Below, in pieces: positions 15,803-28,132 of a stretch of DNA of 44,098 nucleotides; positions within the stretch are counted from its first letter, which is position 1, and the number at the start of each line of letters is the position of its first letter. The position numbers were made by a program, and so were the translations under genes. Source of the DNA: Pseudoalteromonas sp. T1lg23B. GTDB taxonomy: Bacteria > Pseudomonadota > Gammaproteobacteria > Enterobacterales > Alteromonadaceae. The stretch is taken from positions 1-44,098 of the forward strand of contig NZ_PQBZ01000006.1 of the NCBI RefSeq assembly GCF_002964665.1, in the 5' to 3' direction. The notes below the pieces were generated by a model. The model saw nothing but the letters and a program-made list of their open reading frames with translations, was not told where the DNA came from and did not search any database.

Positions 15803-18800
15803 TTACTCGTTTCCACCTAGTAAATCAGCATTAAGTGCATCTGTTAGTGCTTGAGTTGCTTCTTCAGCACTTACCGTTTGCTCTTCTACTGGCATCTCAG
15901 CCTGCTTGCGACGGTTGATGCGATCTTGGTGATACGCAAAACCTGTACCAGCTGGGATCAGACGACCTACAATTACGTTTTCTTTCAGACCACGTAATTC
16001 ATCGCTCTTACCATTCACAGCCGCTTCCGTAAGAACACGTGTTGTTTCTTGGAATGATGCTGCAGAGATAAACGACTCAGTTGCAAGTGATGCTTTAGTA
16101 ATACCCATCAGCTGAATTTCAAACTTCGCTGGGATCTTACCTTGCTTCTCAAGTTCACGGTTCGCGATGTTTACGCGAGCTACTTCAACTTGCTCACCTG
16201 CTAGGAACTCAGTGTCGCCACCATCTAGGATGATACACTTACGTAGCATCTGACGAATGATAGTCTCAATGTGCTTATCGTTAATCTTTACACCCTGTAA
16301 ACGATATACTTCTTGTACTTCATTTACGATGTAGTTAGATACGTCAGTCACACCACGTAGACGTAAGATGTCATGTGGAGACTCAGGACCATCGGCGATA
16401 ACTTCACCTTTAGACACCTGCTCACCCTCAAACACGTTAAGCTGACGCCATTTCGGGATCATCTCTTCGTATGCGTCACCCTGCTCAGGTGTGATCACAA
16501 GACGTTTCTTACCTTTAGTCTCTTTACCGAAGCTGATAGTACCTGTGATCTCAGCAAGTATTGCTGGATCTTTTGGCTTACGTGCTTCGAACAAGTCCGC
16601 TACGCGCGGTAGACCACCGGTGATGTCACGTGTCTTCGAACCTTCTTGAGGAATACGCGCCAGTACCCTACCAGGTGCTGCCTTTGTACCGTCAGAAATT
16701 TCAATCGTCGTGAACGATGGTAAGCGAATTTCTTGTAAGCCACGCTCTTCGTTTTCTACGATTAGCTTAGGTTCTTTCGCATTAACCTTAGACAAGTCTT
16801 TAACAACCACACGAGTTAGACCAGTCAGTTCATCCGTTTGCGCTTCGGTGTTGCTGTCATCAATATCAGAGAACGAGATCTTCGATTCATGTTCAATGAT
16901 GATTGGGTGACTGTGCGGATCCCAAGTTGCAACAATGTCATTACCTTTAACGTCAGCACCGTCTTGAACCGTTAATACCGCACCGTAAGGTACTTTATAA
17001 CGTTCTTTCTCACGACCGTGCTCGTCAATGATGGTGATTTCTGTTGAACGCGACGTAATAACAATCTTGCCGTCAGTGTTCAATACATACTTAGCGTTGT
17101 GTAGTTTTAGGTTACCGTTAGTCTTAACTTGTACGCTGTTCTCTGCTGATGCTCGTGATGCCGCACCACCGATGTGGAACGTACGCATCGTAAGCTGTGT
17201 ACCCGGCTCACCAATTGATTGCGCCGCGATAACACCAACAGACTCACCCGCATTGATCAAGTGACCACGTGCAAGGTCACGACCGTAACACTTAGCACAG
17301 ACACCGAAGTCATTATCACAGGTGATTACAGAACGCACACGTACTTCATCCACTGAGTGTTCTTCTAACAAGTCACACAGTTTTTCGTCAAGCATGATGT
17401 TACGCTCAACCAGTACTTCATTAGTACCTGGCTTAACAACGTCTTCAGCAACAACACGACCTAGAACACGTTCGCGTAGCGGCTCAACAACGTCACCACC
17501 TTCAATAAGCGGCTTCATTGTCAGACCATCTAATGTGCCACAATCGTCATCATTGATAACTAAGTCTTGTGCCACGTCTACTAGACGACGAGTCAAGTAA
17601 CCCGAGTTCGCTGTCTTAAGTGCCGTATCGGCAAGACCCTTACGCGCACCGTGGGTTGAGATAAAGTACTGTAGTACGTTTAGACCTTCACGGAAGTTCG
17701 CTGTGATTGGCGTCTCGATGATTGAGCCATCTGGACGTGCCATTAGACCACGCATACCTGCAAGCTGACGGATCTGAGCGGCACTACCACGAGCACCTGA
17801 GTCGGCCATCATAAACACTGAGTTAAATGACGGTTGCTCTTCTTCTTCGCCTTTTGCGTTGATAACAGTGTCTTTTGACAAGTTCGCCATCATCTCACGT
17901 GATAGGTTTTCGTTAACACGTGACCAGATATCGATAACTTTGTTGTATTTCTCACCTGCAGTTACAAGACCTGATTGGAACTGTTGGTTGATTTCATTTA
18001 CTTCTGCTTCAGCATTTTCAATGATCTCGGCCTTAACTGGTGGAATAACCATGTCGTTAATACCGATAGAAACACCTGACTTCATCGCGTAGTGGAAACC
18101 GGTGTACATTACTTGGTCAGCAAATACCACAGTATCTTTAAGACCTAGACGACGGTAACACTCGTTTAGAAGACCAGAAATCTGCTTCTTACCTAGGGCT
18201 TTGTTGATTAGCTCAAACGGTAGACCTTCTGGTAATACAAGTGACAAGATCGCACGACCAACCGTTGTGTCGATGATTTCAGTCACTTCACTACGTACGC
18301 CAGTTTCTTCTTCAATACGTGTTTCAGTAATACGAACTTTTACACGAGCATGAAGCTCTGCGTTACCCGTACGGTAGGCTTTTTCAGCTTCTTTAGGATC
18401 TTTAAATACAATGCCTTCGCCCTTCGCATTAATGCGATCACGTGTCATGTAGTAAAGACCTAGTACAACGTCCTGTGAAGGTACGATGATTGGCTCACCG
18501 TTCGCTGGAGATAGGATGTTGTTAGTCGACATCATCAGCGCACGGGCTTCAAGCTGTGCTTCAATCGTTAACGGTACGTGTACCGCCATTTGGTCACCGT
18601 CGAAGTCAGCGTTATACGCCGCACACACGAGTGGGTGCAGGTGAATCGCTTTACCTTCGATAAGTACCGGTTCGAATGCTTGGATACCAAGACGGTGAAG
18701 TGTCGGTGCACGGTTCAGAAGAACTGGGTGCTCACGGATTACTTCGTCTAGTACGTCCCAAACCTCTGGTACTTCACGCTCAACCATCTTCTTCGCAGCT

Positions 18801-19984
18801 TTAATGGTTGTCGCCATACCGCGACGCTCTAATTTACCGTAGATAAATGGTTTGAATAGCTCAAGTGCCATCTTCTTAGGTAGACCACACTGGTGTAGCT
18901 TAAGTGTAGGACCAACGGTGATTACAGAACGGCCTGAATAGTCAACACGCTTACCTAGAAGGTTTTGACGGAAACGACCTTGCTTACCTTTGATCATGTC
19001 TGCAAGCGACTTAAGTGGACGCTTGTTAGAACCTGTGATCGCACGGCCACGACGACCGTTATCAAGTAGCGCATCAACCGCTTCTTGTAACATACGCTTT
19101 TCGTTACGTACGATGATATCTGGTGCAGCTAAGTCTAAAAGGCGTTTCAAACGGTTGTTACGGTTGATAACACGACGATAAAGGTCATTCAAATCAGACG
19201 TCGCAAAACGACCGCCATCTAGTGGTACTAATGGACGTAAGTCTGGTGGAAGAACCGGAAGCACGCTCATGATCATCCACTCAGGGTTGTTACCTGATTG
19301 GTGGAAAGATTCCATTAGCTTAAGACGCTTAGTGATCTTCTTACGCTTAGTCTCAGAGTTAATTGTTGGTAACTCTTCACGCATTTCAGCGATTAATTGA
19401 CCAAGGTCTAGCTCGCGTAGCAAATCAAGTACAGCTTCTGCACCCATTTTCGCTTCGAACTCATCACCGTGCTCTTCTAGTGCATCTAGGTACTCTTCTT
19501 CACCTAATAACTGACCGCGCTCAAGCGTAGTCATACCAGGCTCAGTTACCACAAATGATTCAAAATAAAGTACACGTTCAATATCACGCAATGTCATATC
19601 AAGCATTAAGCCGATACGAGATGGTAGTGATTTTAAGAACCAGATGTGTGCCACAGGGCTTGCTAGTTCAATGTGACCCATACGGTCACGGCGCACTTTA
19701 GTTAACGTTACTTCAACGCCACATTTTTCACAGATCACACCACGGTGTTTCAAGCGCTTATATTTACCACATAAACACTCATAATCTTTCACTGGGCCGA
19801 AAATACGGGCACAGAATAAGCCATCACGCTCAGGCTTGAAAGTACGGTAGTTGATTGTCTCAGGTTTCTTTACCTCACCGTAAGACCATGAACGCACCAT
19901 GTCTGGTGAAGCAAGACCAATGCGAATTGCATCAAATTCTTCGGTCTTATTTTGTTGCTTCAGAAACTTAAGTAAGTCTTTCAC
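15803..19984 (-). CDS. rpoC: DNA-directed RNA polymerase beta' subunit
   Basis: This is the 1393-residue beta' subunit, from a GTG start. An upstream in-frame ATG at 20020 would add 12 residues, but the GTG at 19984 follows CAGGAGA at good spacing and gives VKDLLKFLK, matching the E. coli start. The N-terminal zinc-binding cysteines ([19 protein letters not shown]) are present, as are the catalytic NADFDGDQM triad of aspartates near residue 460 and the trigger-loop segment [12 protein letters not shown]. Length is close to the E. coli protein (1407). It follows rpoB by about 115 nt and ends in a strong terminator. Confidence 0.98.
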   Translation of the reverse strand: MKDLLKFLKQQNKTEEFDAIRIGLASPDMVRSWSYGEVKKPETINYRTFKPERDGLFCARIFGPVKDYECLCGKYKRLKHRGVICEKCGVEVTLTKVRRDRMGHIELASPVAHIWFLKSLPSRIGLMLDMTLRDIERVLYFESFVVTEPGMTTLERGQLLGEEEYLDALEEHGDEFEAKMGAEAVLDLLRELDLGQLIAEMREELPTINSETKRKKITKRLKLMESFHQSGNNPEWMIMSVLPVLPPDLRPLVPLDGGRFATSDLNDLYRRVINRNNRLKRLLDLAAPDIIVRNEKRMLQEAVDALLDNGRRGRAITGSNKRPLKSLADMIKGKQGRFRQNLLGKRVDYSGRSVITVGPTLKLHQCGLPKKMALELFKPFIYGKLERRGMATTIKAAKKMVEREVPEVWDVLDEVIREHPVLLNRAPTLHRLGIQAFEPVLIEGKAIHLHPLVCAAYNADFDGDQMAVHVPLTIEAQLEARALMMSTNNILSPANGEPIIVPSQDVVLGLYYMTRDRINAKGEGIVFKDPKEAEKAYRTGNAELHARVKVRITETRIEEETGVRSEVTEIIDTTVGRAILSLVLPEGLPFELINKALGKKQISGLLNECYRRLGLKDTVVFADQVMYTGFHYAMKSGVSIGINDMVIPPVKAEIIENAEAEVNEINQQFQSGLVTAGEKYNKVIDIWSRVNENLSREMMANLSKDTVINAKGEEEEQPSFNSVFMMADSGARGSAAQIRQLAGMRGLMARPDGSIIETPITANFREGLNVLQYFISTHGARKGLADTALKTANSGYLTRRLVDVAQDLVINDDDCGTLDGLTMKPLIEGGDVVEPLRERVLGRVVAEDVVKPGTNEVLVERNIMLDEKLCDLLEEHSVDEVRVRSVITCDNDFGVCAKCYGRDLARGHLINAGESVGVIAAQSIGEPGTQLTMRTFHIGGAASRASAENSVQVKTNGNLKLHNAKYVLNTDGKIVITSRSTEITIIDEHGREKERYKVPYGAVLTVQDGADVKGNDIVATWDPHSHPIIIEHESKISFSDIDDSNTEAQTDELTGLTRVVVKDLSKVNAKEPKLIVENEERGLQEIRLPSFTTIEISDGTKAAPGRVLARIPQEGSKTRDITGGLPRVADLFEARKPKDPAILAEITGTISFGKETKGKKRLVITPEQGDAYEEMIPKWRQLNVFEGEQVSKGEVIADGPESPHDILRLRGVTDVSNYIVNEVQEVYRLQGVKINDKHIETIIRQMLRKCIILDGGDTEFLAGEQVEVARVNIANRELEKQGKIPAKFEIQLMGITKASLATESFISAASFQETTRVLTEAAVNGKSDELRGLKENVIVGRLIPAGTGFAYHQDRINRRKQAEMPVEEQTVSAEEATQALTDALNADLLGGNE

Positions 19985-20073
19985 CTTAGCTCTCCTGTCG
20001 GAGGTTAATCTTGAGGGCAAGCATTGCTCACCCCTTCATTCTTTCAGTCCGGCTACCCACTGGGAGGGTAACT

Positions 20074-20093
20074 GCCGCAGTTTAAGCTGCGGC
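20074..20093 (-). repeat. Hairpin in the rpoB-rpoC gap
   Basis: GCCGCAG (20074-20080) and CTGCGGC (20087-20093) form a 7-bp GC-rich stem with a 6-nt loop, 7 nt past the rpoB stop. There is no T run, so it is unlikely to terminate; it may protect or space the two cistrons. Confidence 0.55.
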
Positions 20094-20100
20094 GGTCGGA

Positions 20101-23100
20101 TTAATTTTCTTCCAACTCGATGTTGATACCCAGTGAGCGGATTTCTTTGAGCAATACGTTGAATGACTCTGGCATACCCGGTTCCATCTTGTGGTTACCG
20201 TCAACGATGTTCTTATACATCTTGGTACGACCGTTTACGTCATCCGACTTAACTGTCAACATTTCCTGTAGTGTATAGGCAGCACCGTATGCTTCTAATG
20301 CCCATACCTCCATCTCACCGAAACGCTGTCCACCGAACTGTGCTTTACCACCCAGCGGCTGCTGAGTAACTAAGCTGTAAGAACCTGTTGAACGTGCGTG
20401 CATCTTGTCATCAACCAAGTGGTTAAGTTTCAACATGTACATGTAGCCAACAGTTACTTGACGTTCAAATGCATCACCAGTACGACCATCGTAAAGCGTT
20501 ACCTGACCGCTTGATGGATAACCACCTAGCTCAAGTAGCTCTTTGATTTCGCTTTCTTTAGCGCCATCAAATGCTGGAGTTGCAATTGGTAAACCGCCTT
20601 TTAGGTTTTCAGCTAGGCGACGAACTTCGTCATCAGTAAAGCTATCAATATCAACTTTCTGACGGCAATCACCTACTTCATACGCCTTCTTAATGAAGTC
20701 ACGTAATTCAGCAAGTTCACGCTGTTCTTTCATCATCTCTTCGATGCGCTCACCGATACCGCGTGCAGCTAGACCCATGTGAGTTTCAAGGATCTGACCG
20801 ATGTTCATACGCGATGGTACACCTAACGGGTTCAATACGATGTCTACGGTACGACCTTTCTCATCGTATGGCATGTCTTCAACTGGCACGATAGTAGAGA
20901 TTACACCCTTGTTACCGTGACGACCCGCCATTTTATCACCTGGCTGGATACGACGTTTAACCGCAAGGTAAACTTTAACAATCTTCAATACGCCCGGCGC
21001 TAAGTCATCACCTTGAGTGATCTTGCGACGTTTGTTTTCGAACTTCTTGTCGTATTCAGCTTTAAGCTCATCGTACTGTGCAGCTAATTGCTCAAGCTCT
21101 GACTGTTGTTCTTCATCTGCAAGGCTTTGCGTTAACAGCTTGTCAGTTGAAAGACTTTCAATACGGCTTTCATCGAAGCCAGCCTTAACAAGTAGATTGC
21201 GCGCACGAGTTAGTACACCACCTTCAAGGATCTTGAACTCTTCGTTGAAGTCTTTCTTCGCTTCACGAAGCTGCATGTCTTCAACTTCAAGCGCACGCTT
21301 ATCTTTTTCAACACCATCACGAGTAAATACTTGTACGTCGATAACAGTACCCGTTACTGAGTTTGGTACTCGTAGCGAGCTGTCTTTAACATCTGATGCT
21401 TTTTCACCGAAGATAGCACGTAGTAGCTTTTCTTCAGGCGTTAGCTGCGTTTCACCTTTAGGCGTTACTTTACCTACTAGGATATCGCCGCCTTTCACTT
21501 CAGCACCGATGTATACAACACCTGATTCATCTAGTTTACCAAGTGCAGATTCACCAACGTTTGGAATATCCGCAGTGATCTCTTCTGGACCTAACTTAGT
21601 ATCACGTGCAATACACTGTAGCTCTTGGATGTGAATCGTCGTTAGACGATCTTCTTCAACTACGCGCTCAGATAGCAAGATCGAGTCTTCGAAGTTGTAA
21701 CCATTCCAAGGCATGAATGCCACGCGTAGGTTTTGACCCAGTGCTAAATCACCTAAATCTGTAGATGGACCATCAGCAAGTACATCACCACGTACCACCG
21801 GCTCACCAACCATACAAGTTGGCTTTTGGTTGATACAGGTGTTTTGGTTTGAACGTGTGTATTTAGTTAGGTTGTAAATGTCGATACCCGCTTCACCCGG
21901 AATACGCTCATCTTCATTTACGTTAACTACGATACGACTTGCATCAGCATACTTAACTACACCGCCACGCTTAGCAACGATGGTTACACCTGAGTCTTTT
22001 GCAAGTGTTAATTCAATACCAGTACCTACTAGCGGCTTGTCTGCTTTTAACGTCGGAACTGCCTGACGTTGCATGTTCGATCCCATCAATGCACGGTTAG
22101 CGTCATCGTGCTCTAGGAATGGGATAAGTGCCGCAGCCACAGAGATTACCTGCTGTGGAGATACGTCCATATATTGGATGTCAGAACGGCCCATGAATGT
22201 CGATTCACCTTTGTGACGACATGGGATCTGCTCATCAATAAATTCATTATTTTCGTCTAGGTTCGAGTTTGCCTGTGCAATGACAAACTGACCTTCTTCG
22301 ATAGCCGATAGGTAATCAACTTCGTCGGTTACAACACCATCAACTACTTTACGATATGGTGTTTCTAAGAAACCATAGTCATTGGTACGCGCATACGTAG
22401 ACAATGAGTTGATCAGACCGATGTTTGGACCTTCAGGCGTTTCGATTGGACATACGCGACCATAGTGCGTTACGTGTACGTCACGTACTTCAAAGCCTGC
22501 ACGCTCACGTGTCAAACCACCCGGACCTAACGCAGAAATACGACGTTTGTGCGTTACTTCAGATAATGGGTTGTTTTGGTCCATGAACTGAGATAGCTGT
22601 GAAGAGCCGAAGAACTCTTTTACTGCTGCTGAAATAGGCTTAGCATTGATCAAGTCCTGTGGCATAACAGCATCAAGATCACCAAGACTTAGGCGCTCAC
22701 GTACAGCACGTTCAACACGTACTAAACCAACACGGAATTGGTTTTCTGCCATTTCACCAACAGAACGAATACGACGGTTACCTAAGTGGTCGATATCGTC
22801 AACTTCGCCTTTACCGTTACGAATGTCGATCAATACGCGCATTACCGAAACGATGTCTTCTTTACTTAATGTGCCTGGGCCTGTATCCGTGTCATAACCT
22901 ACACGGCTGTTAAACTTCATACGACCAACAGTTGACAAGTCATAACGCTCTTCAGAGAAGAACAAGTTGTCAAATAGCGCTTCCGCAGCTTCTTTTGTTG
23001 GTGGCTCACCAGGGCGCATCATGCGGTAGATTTCAACCAAAGCTTCCAAACGGTTGCTGGTTGAATCGATACGCACGGTATCCGACATGTAAGCACCACT

Positions 23101-24126
23101 ATCAACGTCGTTGATATACAATGTTGCGATGCGAGTGTGACCCGCTTTTACAAGCTCAGCCATTAACTCAAGCGATAACTCATCGTTGGCATTGGCAATC
23201 ACTTCACCAGATGACTCGTCGATGTAGTCCTTCGCAACAACACGACCAATAATATATTCGTGTGGTACTTCTAATTGACTAATTTCTTTCTTTTCTAGTG
23301 CTTTGATATGGCGCGCTGTAATACGGCGACCAGATTCAATCACTACTTCACCGTCAGCATCTTTAATATCGAATGCAGCAGTTTCACCACGTAGACGTGA
23401 TGGTACAAGCTCCATTAACACTTTACCGTCAGTTACTTCGAACGTTGTTGTTTCGAAGAACAAGCTTAGGATCTCTTCTGTAGAGAACTCAAGCGCACGT
23501 AAAATGATTGATGCTGGTAGTTTACGACGGCGGTCGATACGAACGTAAAGATTATCTTTTACGTCGAATTCAAAATCTAACCATGAACCACGGTAAGGAA
23601 TAACGCGAGCGTTATACAGCACTTTACCTGACGAGTGCGACTTACCACGGTCGTTATCAAAGAATACACCAGGTGAACGGTGTAGCTGAGAAACGATAAC
23701 ACGCTCTGTTCCATTGATAACAAAAGTACCGGTGTCAGTCATGAGCGGGATTTCGCCCATGTAAACTTCTTGCTCTTTAATGTCTTTAACTGTGCCTGGT
23801 GCGTCTTTATCCATTAACACAAGACGTAATTTAACGCGAAGTGGAGCAGAATAAGTCACGCCGCGAATTTGACATTCTTTTACATCGAATACTGGCTCAC
23901 CAATACGATAACTTACGTATTGTAGCTCAGAATTTCCCGAGTAGCTTTTGATCGGAAACACAGAACGGAAAGCAGCTTCCAAACCGTGGTCGCCATCAGC
24001 GTCCGGATTCAAGAATTTTTTGAACGATTCTAACTGCGTCGACAGTAAGAAAGGTATGTCCAAAACTTGTGGACGTTTACCAAAATCCTTACGGATACGT
24101 TTCTTTTCAGAATAAGAGTAAGCCAT
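20101..24126 (-). CDS. rpoB: DNA-directed RNA polymerase beta subunit
   Basis: The product is the 1341-residue beta subunit. I chose the ATG at 24126 ([16 protein letters not shown]), which aligns with E. coli and follows TGAGGAA; an upstream ATG at 24210 would add 28 non-homologous residues. The rifampicin-binding cluster [20 protein letters not shown] followed by [11 protein letters not shown] has the wild-type residues, so no common resistance change is present. The C-terminal [25 protein letters not shown] stretch is typical. It is co-transcribed after rplL through a hairpin-rich gap. Confidence 0.98.
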   Translation of the reverse strand: MAYSYSEKKRIRKDFGKRPQVLDIPFLLSTQLESFKKFLNPDADGDHGLEAAFRSVFPIKSYSGNSELQYVSYRIGEPVFDVKECQIRGVTYSAPLRVKLRLVLMDKDAPGTVKDIKEQEVYMGEIPLMTDTGTFVINGTERVIVSQLHRSPGVFFDNDRGKSHSSGKVLYNARVIPYRGSWLDFEFDVKDNLYVRIDRRRKLPASIILRALEFSTEEILSLFFETTTFEVTDGKVLMELVPSRLRGETAAFDIKDADGEVVIESGRRITARHIKALEKKEISQLEVPHEYIIGRVVAKDYIDESSGEVIANANDELSLELMAELVKAGHTRIATLYINDVDSGAYMSDTVRIDSTSNRLEALVEIYRMMRPGEPPTKEAAEALFDNLFFSEERYDLSTVGRMKFNSRVGYDTDTGPGTLSKEDIVSVMRVLIDIRNGKGEVDDIDHLGNRRIRSVGEMAENQFRVGLVRVERAVRERLSLGDLDAVMPQDLINAKPISAAVKEFFGSSQLSQFMDQNNPLSEVTHKRRISALGPGGLTRERAGFEVRDVHVTHYGRVCPIETPEGPNIGLINSLSTYARTNDYGFLETPYRKVVDGVVTDEVDYLSAIEEGQFVIAQANSNLDENNEFIDEQIPCRHKGESTFMGRSDIQYMDVSPQQVISVAAALIPFLEHDDANRALMGSNMQRQAVPTLKADKPLVGTGIELTLAKDSGVTIVAKRGGVVKYADASRIVVNVNEDERIPGEAGIDIYNLTKYTRSNQNTCINQKPTCMVGEPVVRGDVLADGPSTDLGDLALGQNLRVAFMPWNGYNFEDSILLSERVVEEDRLTTIHIQELQCIARDTKLGPEEITADIPNVGESALGKLDESGVVYIGAEVKGGDILVGKVTPKGETQLTPEEKLLRAIFGEKASDVKDSSLRVPNSVTGTVIDVQVFTRDGVEKDKRALEVEDMQLREAKKDFNEEFKILEGGVLTRARNLLVKAGFDESRIESLSTDKLLTQSLADEEQQSELEQLAAQYDELKAEYDKKFENKRRKITQGDDLAPGVLKIVKVYLAVKRRIQPGDKMAGRHGNKGVISTIVPVEDMPYDEKGRTVDIVLNPLGVPSRMNIGQILETHMGLAARGIGERIEEMMKEQRELAELRDFIKKAYEVGDCRQKVDIDSFTDDEVRRLAENLKGGLPIATPAFDGAKESEIKELLELGGYPSSGQVTLYDGRTGDAFERQVTVGYMYMLKLNHLVDDKMHARSTGSYSLVTQQPLGGKAQFGGQRFGEMEVWALEAYGAAYTLQEMLTVKSDDVNGRTKMYKNIVDGNHKMEPGMPESFNVLLKEIRSLGINIELEEN

Positions 24127-24327
24127 GGGGTTCCTCAGCTTGCTGATCTTTGACCCAACCTGTTCTTGTAAGAACAGACTTAACTGGCATTCAAGCCATG
24201 ATAACAACATCTAATTGTTGTACTAAATGTCATTGATATTAACAAAAAAACATCTAAGTCATTGAAAATACCATTGAAATTTAGAATTTTATTGCGCGAT
24301 AGAAAGCCATCTCGCTATAGCGCAAAA

Positions 24328-24394
24328 GGGCCGGTGATTAAATAATCACCAGCCCTTGCCTGATTTCTCAGGCAGCGAACCTAGCGTAAGCTAG
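24328..24394 (-). promoter_or_regulatory. rplL-rpoB attenuator / processing hairpins
   Basis: Three consecutive hairpins lie right after rplL: CTAGC-GTAA-GCTAG (24381-24394), TGCCTGA-TTTC-TCAGGCA (24357-24374), and the long GGGC-x-GGTGATTA stem closed by its complement (24328-24355). The last is followed on the minus strand by TTTT. In E. coli the same gap holds a partial terminator and an RNase III site that lower rpoBC expression relative to the ribosomal proteins; the same role is inferred here. Confidence 0.7.
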
Positions 24395-24395
24395 A

Positions 24396-24758
24396 TTACT
24401 TGATCTCAACTTGAGCACCAGCTTCTTCAAGATCTTTCTTAAGTGCTTCAGCTTCTTCCTTAGATACACCTTCTTTGATAGGTGCAGGAGCAGACTCTAC
24501 TAGAGCCTTAGCTTCTTTAAGGCCTAGACCTGTAGCGCCACGTACCGCTTTGATTGCAGCAACTTTGTTACCGCCAGCAGCAGCTAGGATTACGTCGAAC
24601 TCAGTCTTTTCTTCAGCAGCTTCAGCAGGACCCGCAGCAACAACAGCAGCAGCTGCAGTTACACCGAATTTTTCTTCCATTGCTTCTACTAGTTCAACAA
24701 CTTCCATTACTGACATTTCAGCAATAGCGTCAAGGATTTGGTCTTTAGTTACAGACAT
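24396..24758 (-). CDS. rplL: 50S ribosomal protein L7/L12
   Basis: The 120-residue stalk protein recruits translation GTPases to the ribosome. It shows the N-terminal dimerisation helices ([26 protein letters not shown]), the Ala-rich hinge ([17 protein letters not shown]) and the C-terminal domain with [20 protein letters not shown]. It follows rplJ by 71 nt and precedes rpoB, the standard order. Confidence 0.98.
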   Translation of the reverse strand: MSVTKDQILDAIAEMSVMEVVELVEAMEEKFGVTAAAAVVAAGPAEAAEEKTEFDVILAAAGGNKVAAIKAVRGATGLGLKEAKALVESAPAPIKEGVSKEEAEALKKDLEEAGAQVEIK

Positions 24759-24829
24759 TTCAAATTTCCTAATTATTTACGAACCCATGTGGTTCAAAAA
24801 ATTTATTAAAGAAAGGAGCGAGGCTTAAA

Positions 24830-25324
24830 TTAAGCAGCTTGCTCAGCTTTCTGTACACGTACCGCTTCAATTGTTTTACACAATTTGCCAGCAGACGCTT
24901 CTTTCATAGCGCTCATTAAGCGTGCAACAGCTTCGTCGTAAGTAGGTAGCTTAGCAAGCATAGCTACGTCTACAACTTTACCTTCGAATGCAGCAGTTTT
25001 AAGCTCGAATGCTTCGTTCTTTTTCGCGAAATCTGAGAAGATACGCGCAGCAGCACCTGGGTGCTCTGAAGAGAAAGCGATAAGGCTTGGACCAACTAGT
25101 GATTCGTTAAGGCATTCGTAATCAGTGCCTTCAACAGCGCGTCGAGCTAGGGTGTTACGAACAACTTTCATCCATACACCAGCTTCACGAGCTTCTTTAC
25201 GAAGAGCAGTGATTGCACCTACTGTTACACCACGAGAATCAGCAACAACTGCTGAAAGAGCACCTTTGGCAGCTTCGTTGACTTCAGCAACAATTGCTTT
25301 TTTGTCTTGAAGATTTAAAGCCAT
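24830..25324 (-). CDS. rplJ: 50S ribosomal protein L10
   Basis: The 164-residue L10 anchors L7/L12 dimers to the ribosome. The start at 25324 ([15 protein letters not shown]) matches the family and follows CCAGGAG; the more upstream ATG at 25354 would translate the leader. The C-terminal helix [11 protein letters not shown], which binds L7/L12, is intact. With L7/L12 it is expected to repress its own mRNA by binding the leader described at 25346-25510. Confidence 0.97.
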   Translation of the reverse strand: MALNLQDKKAIVAEVNEAAKGALSAVVADSRGVTVGAITALRKEAREAGVWMKVVRNTLARRAVEGTDYECLNESLVGPSLIAFSSEHPGAAARIFSDFAKKNEAFELKTAAFEGKVVDVAMLAKLPTYDEAVARLMSAMKEASAGKLCKTIEAVRVQKAEQAA

Positions 25325-25345
25325 GGGTGTTACTCCTGGTTTATA

Positions 25346-25510
25346 GAAAAACAAAAATTTGTTTTTCAGTTCTACTCTACCCTGCTAAAAATTTAGCAGA
25401 GATGCTTTTTACGGCGAGAGCCAGAAGATTAGGAAAAATCTAGCTGGGATTCACACCGTCTACGTAGGACGATTAAGGCCGAAGCCACCTACGGTCTTGG
25501 ACGGAAGCGC
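25346..25510 (-). promoter_or_regulatory. L10 leader (autoregulatory mRNA structure)
   Basis: The minus-strand leader of rplJ shows CGTAGG (from 25488-25493) pairing with CCTACG (from 25463-25468). This pair encloses a GGCTTCGGCC tetraloop hairpin (25477-25486) and is followed by TAGACGGTG, closely resembling the known gammaproteobacterial L10 leader. Further towards the start are CTGCTAAA/TTTAGCAG (25382-25399) and a perfect 10-bp AU-rich stem GAAAAACAAA/TTTGTTTTTC (25346-25367) just ahead of the ribosome-binding site. L10-(L7/L12) binding here controls translation. The outer limits are approximate. Confidence 0.7.
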
Positions 25511-25541
25511 AATTTATCGCGTTACTAAAAAGTGTTGCGAA

Positions 25542-25547
25542 ATTATA
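25542..25547 (-). promoter_or_regulatory. Candidate -10 element of the rplJ promoter
   Basis: A perfect TATAAT lies on the minus strand about 30 nt upstream of the L10 leader structure, in the rplA-rplJ gap. No good -35 hexamer is found 16-18 nt upstream. A 14-bp palindrome TTGAATATATTCAA (25573-25586) lies further upstream. E. coli has a promoter at the same place. Confidence 0.4.
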
Positions 25548-25659
25548 CGCTTCAACCCGAATTCTTTATTTGTTGAATATATTCAAATGAATTTATCAAC
25601 AAAATGGCGCAAGATTATAGTTCAAAAATTACGCCATGTAAATGCTAATCTCTAATAAA

Positions 25660-26361
25660 TTATACTTGCGTATTTAGAGTAGCTTGGTCAACAGCAACAC
25701 CTGCGCCCATAGTTGTTGAGATGCTTACTTTCTTCAAGTAAGTACCTTTTGCTTGAGAAGGCTTAGCTTTCTTAAGCGCAACAAGTAGAGACTCAAGGTT
25801 TTGTTGTAACTGTTCAGCAGTGAAATCCACTTTACCGATAGTAGTGTGGATGATACCGTTCTTATCGTTACGGTAGCGAACCTGACCAGCTTTAGCATTT
25901 TTAACTGCTTCTGCAACGTTAGGCGTTACAGTACCAGTTTTAGGGTTTGGCATAAGACCACGTGGACCTAGGATTTGACCTAGTTGACCAACAACGCGCA
26001 TTGCATCTGGAGAAGCAACAACAACGTCAAAGTTCATTTCGCCTTTCTTAACTAGTTCAGCAAGGTCTTCCATACCAACTAAATCAGCACCAGCTTCTTT
26101 AGCAGCGTCAGCGTTAGCACCTTGAGTGAACACAGCTACGCGAACATCACGACCAGTACCGTGTGGTAGTACAGTTGCACCACGTACGTTTTGGTCTGAT
26201 TTACGTGCATCGATACCAAGGTTAACAGCAACGTCAACACTTTCAACGAACTTAGCTGTTGCTAATTCTTTAAGTAATGCAACTGCTTCATTGATTTCGT
26301 AATCTTTAGTAGCATCCACTTTTTCGCGGATAGTACGCATACGTTTAGTAAGTTTAGCCAT
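25660..26361 (-). CDS. rplA: 50S ribosomal protein L1
   Basis: The 233-residue L1 forms the mobile L1 stalk at the ribosomal E site and, in E. coli, represses the L11 operon by binding its own mRNA. Typical segments are present: [43 protein letters not shown] and the C-terminal [15 protein letters not shown]. It starts 5 nt after rplK, indicating coupled translation. Confidence 0.98.
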   Translation of the reverse strand: MAKLTKRMRTIREKVDATKDYEINEAVALLKELATAKFVESVDVAVNLGIDARKSDQNVRGATVLPHGTGRDVRVAVFTQGANADAAKEAGADLVGMEDLAELVKKGEMNFDVVVASPDAMRVVGQLGQILGPRGLMPNPKTGTVTPNVAEAVKNAKAGQVRYRNDKNGIIHTTIGKVDFTAEQLQQNLESLLVALKKAKPSQAKGTYLKKVSISTTMGAGVAVDQATLNTQV

Positions 26362-26366
26362 TTCTA

Positions 26367-26795
26367 TTAACCCTCTACGTTCAAGCCCATTGCACGTGCA
26401 GAACCTGCAATCGTGCGAACCGCAGCTTCCATATCAGCTGCTGTTAAATCTGGACGTTTAGTCTCAACGATCTCTTCAAGTTGAGCACGTGTAACAGTAC
26501 CCACTTTCTCAGTGTTAGGACGACCAGAACCAGACTTGATGCCTGCAGCCTTCTTAAGAAGGTAAGATGCAGGAGGAGTCTTCATATCGAACGTGAAAGA
26601 ACGATCGCTATATACAGAAATTACTACAGGAACAGGTGCGCCTTTCTCGATAGACTCTGTACGTGCGTTGAACGCTTTACAGAATTCCATGATGTTTACA
26701 CCGTGTTGACCTAGTGCAGGACCTACTGGAGGACTAGGGTTAGCCATACCAGCAGCAACTTGTAGCTTGATTAGAGCTTCAACTTTTTTAGCCAT
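26367..26795 (-). CDS. rplK: 50S ribosomal protein L11
   Basis: The 142-residue L11 is at the base of the stalk, in the GTPase centre. The Pro-rich N-terminal motif [21 protein letters not shown] and the rRNA-binding C-terminal domain ending [10 protein letters not shown] are intact. It is the first gene of rplKA. The 115 nt upstream, between the nusG terminator and the ATG, should carry its promoter; several AT-rich hexamers are possible there and I cannot choose one. Confidence 0.98.
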   Translation of the reverse strand: MAKKVEALIKLQVAAGMANPSPPVGPALGQHGVNIMEFCKAFNARTESIEKGAPVPVVISVYSDRSFTFDMKTPPASYLLKKAAGIKSGSGRPNTEKVGTVTRAQLEEIVETKRPDLTAADMEAAVRTIAGSARAMGLNVEG

Positions 26796-26910
26796 GATAA
26801 TACCTCATTAGGTGGGTCTTAGCCTTGTGCGCGCGAGGACGCGTACTCAAACGGCTTCCCAATTTAAAAAAAACTTTTTGATATTATTAAGATTTAACAG
26901 CTTAATATAC

Positions 26911-26949
26911 AAAAAGGCCGCTGATTATAAGTTAACCAGCGGCCTTTTT
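26911..26949 (-). terminator. Terminator after nusG
   Basis: AAAAAGGCCGCTG and CAGCGGCCTTTTT form a perfect 13-bp stem with a 13-nt loop, ending in a T run on the minus strand 21 nt past the nusG stop. It separates secE-nusG from rplKA, as in E. coli. Confidence 0.9.
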
Positions 26950-26970
26950 CAATAGCTCGAGGATGAAAGA

Positions 26971-27528
26971 TTATTTATCTTTCTCCACTTGGCCGAATTC
27001 AAGATCAACTGGTGTTGAACGACCGAAGATAAGTACAGACACTTTCAAGCGACTCTTCTCATAATCAACCTCTTCAACCACACCGTTAAAGTCTGCAAAT
27101 GGACCATCAGTAACACGAACCACTTCACCTGGCTCGAATAATGTTGCTGGTTTCGGTGCTTCCGCATTCTCTTGCAGACGATTTAAGATACGGTCTGCTT
27201 CTTTTTGGCTGATCGGTGCAGGTCTATCTGACGTACCACCAACAAAGCCCATTACGCGTGGCGTACTGTTGACTAAGTGCCATGACGCATCGTTCATGAC
27301 CATCTCAACTAGCACATAACCTGGGAAGAATTTACGTTCAGACTTACGCTTTTGGCCCGCACGCATTTCAACAACTTCTTCAGTTGGTACTAGCACTTCG
27401 CCGAAATACTCTTCCAAACCTTCAATTTTGATATGCTCAATGATGGTTTGTGCTACGCGCTTTTCAAAACCTGAAAACGCCTGAATTACGTACCAACGTA
27501 ATTTCTTTTCTTTGTTCTCATCCGACAT
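26971..27528 (-). CDS. nusG: Transcription elongation/antitermination factor NusG
   Basis: This 185-residue NusG binds RNA polymerase with its N-terminal NGN domain ([26 protein letters not shown]). Its C-terminal KOW domain ([19 protein letters not shown], about residues 130-160) interacts with Rho or with ribosomal S10. It lies 4 nt after secE, the standard pair, and is followed by a strong terminator. Confidence 0.98.
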   Translation of the reverse strand: MSDENKEKKLRWYVIQAFSGFEKRVAQTIIEHIKIEGLEEYFGEVLVPTEEVVEMRAGQKRKSERKFFPGYVLVEMVMNDASWHLVNSTPRVMGFVGGTSDRPAPISQKEADRILNRLQENAEAPKPATLFEPGEVVRVTDGPFADFNGVVEEVDYEKSRLKVSVLIFGRSTPVDLEFGQVEKDK

Positions 27529-27532
27529 GGGA

Positions 27533-27910
27533 TCAGATCTCCAATCCAGTTAAAAAGCCTACGACTCGGAATAAAATGCCGTCCAATCCCCAAAGGATCA
27601 ACGCCATTACTACTGTCGCGGCCATTACGATAAGTGTAGTATGAGTCGTTTCTTGACGCGTAGGCCAAACAACTTTACGTACTTCAATGCGAGACTCTTT
27701 TGCAAAAGCAATAAAAGTACGCCCTTTCTCAGTGGTAACTGCAACACCTAAACCAGCAGCCACCGCCGCAACCACACCTACCGCACGTACCAGTACAGAC
27801 ATATCTGCATAAAGATAGTTGCCAACTACCGCACCCGTAAGTAGCGTGATTGCAATTAGCCATTTTACCATGTCCATCGAGCTTGACGGGTTTTCAACAT
27901 TAGTGCTCAT
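27533..27910 (-). CDS. secE: Preprotein translocase subunit SecE
   Basis: The start at 27910 gives a 125-residue inner-membrane protein with three transmembrane segments (about residues 17-35, 40-60 and 93-117). The conserved amphipathic and hinge region [17 protein letters not shown] precedes the last helix. It stabilises the SecYEG channel. An ATG 27 nt upstream lacks a ribosome-binding site, whereas AAGGT precedes the chosen start. The gap to tRNA-Trp contains a short ACCCTG/CAGGGT inverted repeat (27942-27960). Confidence 0.96.
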   Translation of the reverse strand: MSTNVENPSSSMDMVKWLIAITLLTGAVVGNYLYADMSVLVRAVGVVAAVAAGLGVAVTTEKGRTFIAFAKESRIEVRKVVWPTRQETTHTTLIVMAATVVMALILWGLDGILFRVVGFLTGLEI

Positions 27911-28040
27911 AATCAATTTTACCTTAAATACAGACACAACAACCCTGCATATAACAGGGTAAATCCATTAAATCCAAATGTACAAATAAGCGCTCAAGAC
28001 TGAAAACACATTATTTTAGATTTAGACTCAAATTATGAAT

Positions 28041-28117
28041 TGGCAGGGGCGGCAGGACTCGAACCCGCAACCATCGGTTTTGGAGACCGCTGTTCTACCA
28101 ATTGGAACTACGCCCCT
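28041..28117 (-). tRNA. tRNA-Trp (anticodon CCA)
   Basis: On the minus strand a complete 77-nt cloverleaf reads from the 5' acceptor AGGGGCG to CGCCCCT-G-CCA, with the CCA end encoded. The anticodon loop is CTCCAAA (anticodon CCA). D-stem GTTC/GAAC and T-stem GCGGG/CCTGC with the TTCGAGT loop are intact. The anticodon stem GCGGT/ACCGA leaves a G-A mismatch at the top pair (27-43). The tRNA sits directly upstream of secE, its normal neighbour, but tufB, its usual upstream neighbour, is 14.8 kb away. Confidence 0.97.
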
Positions 28118-28132
28118 GCAAAGTGGATGCCC

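Noticed and set aside
21017..21634. 205-codon Ser-rich plus-strand frame inside rpoB
   Set aside because: It is antisense to a highly conserved part of rpoB; its Ser/Arg-rich composition is what codon bias of the real gene produces on the other strand.
26796..26910. rplK promoter
   Set aside because: A promoter is expected, but the AT-rich stretch allows several poor -35/-10 pairs and none stands out, so no feature was called.
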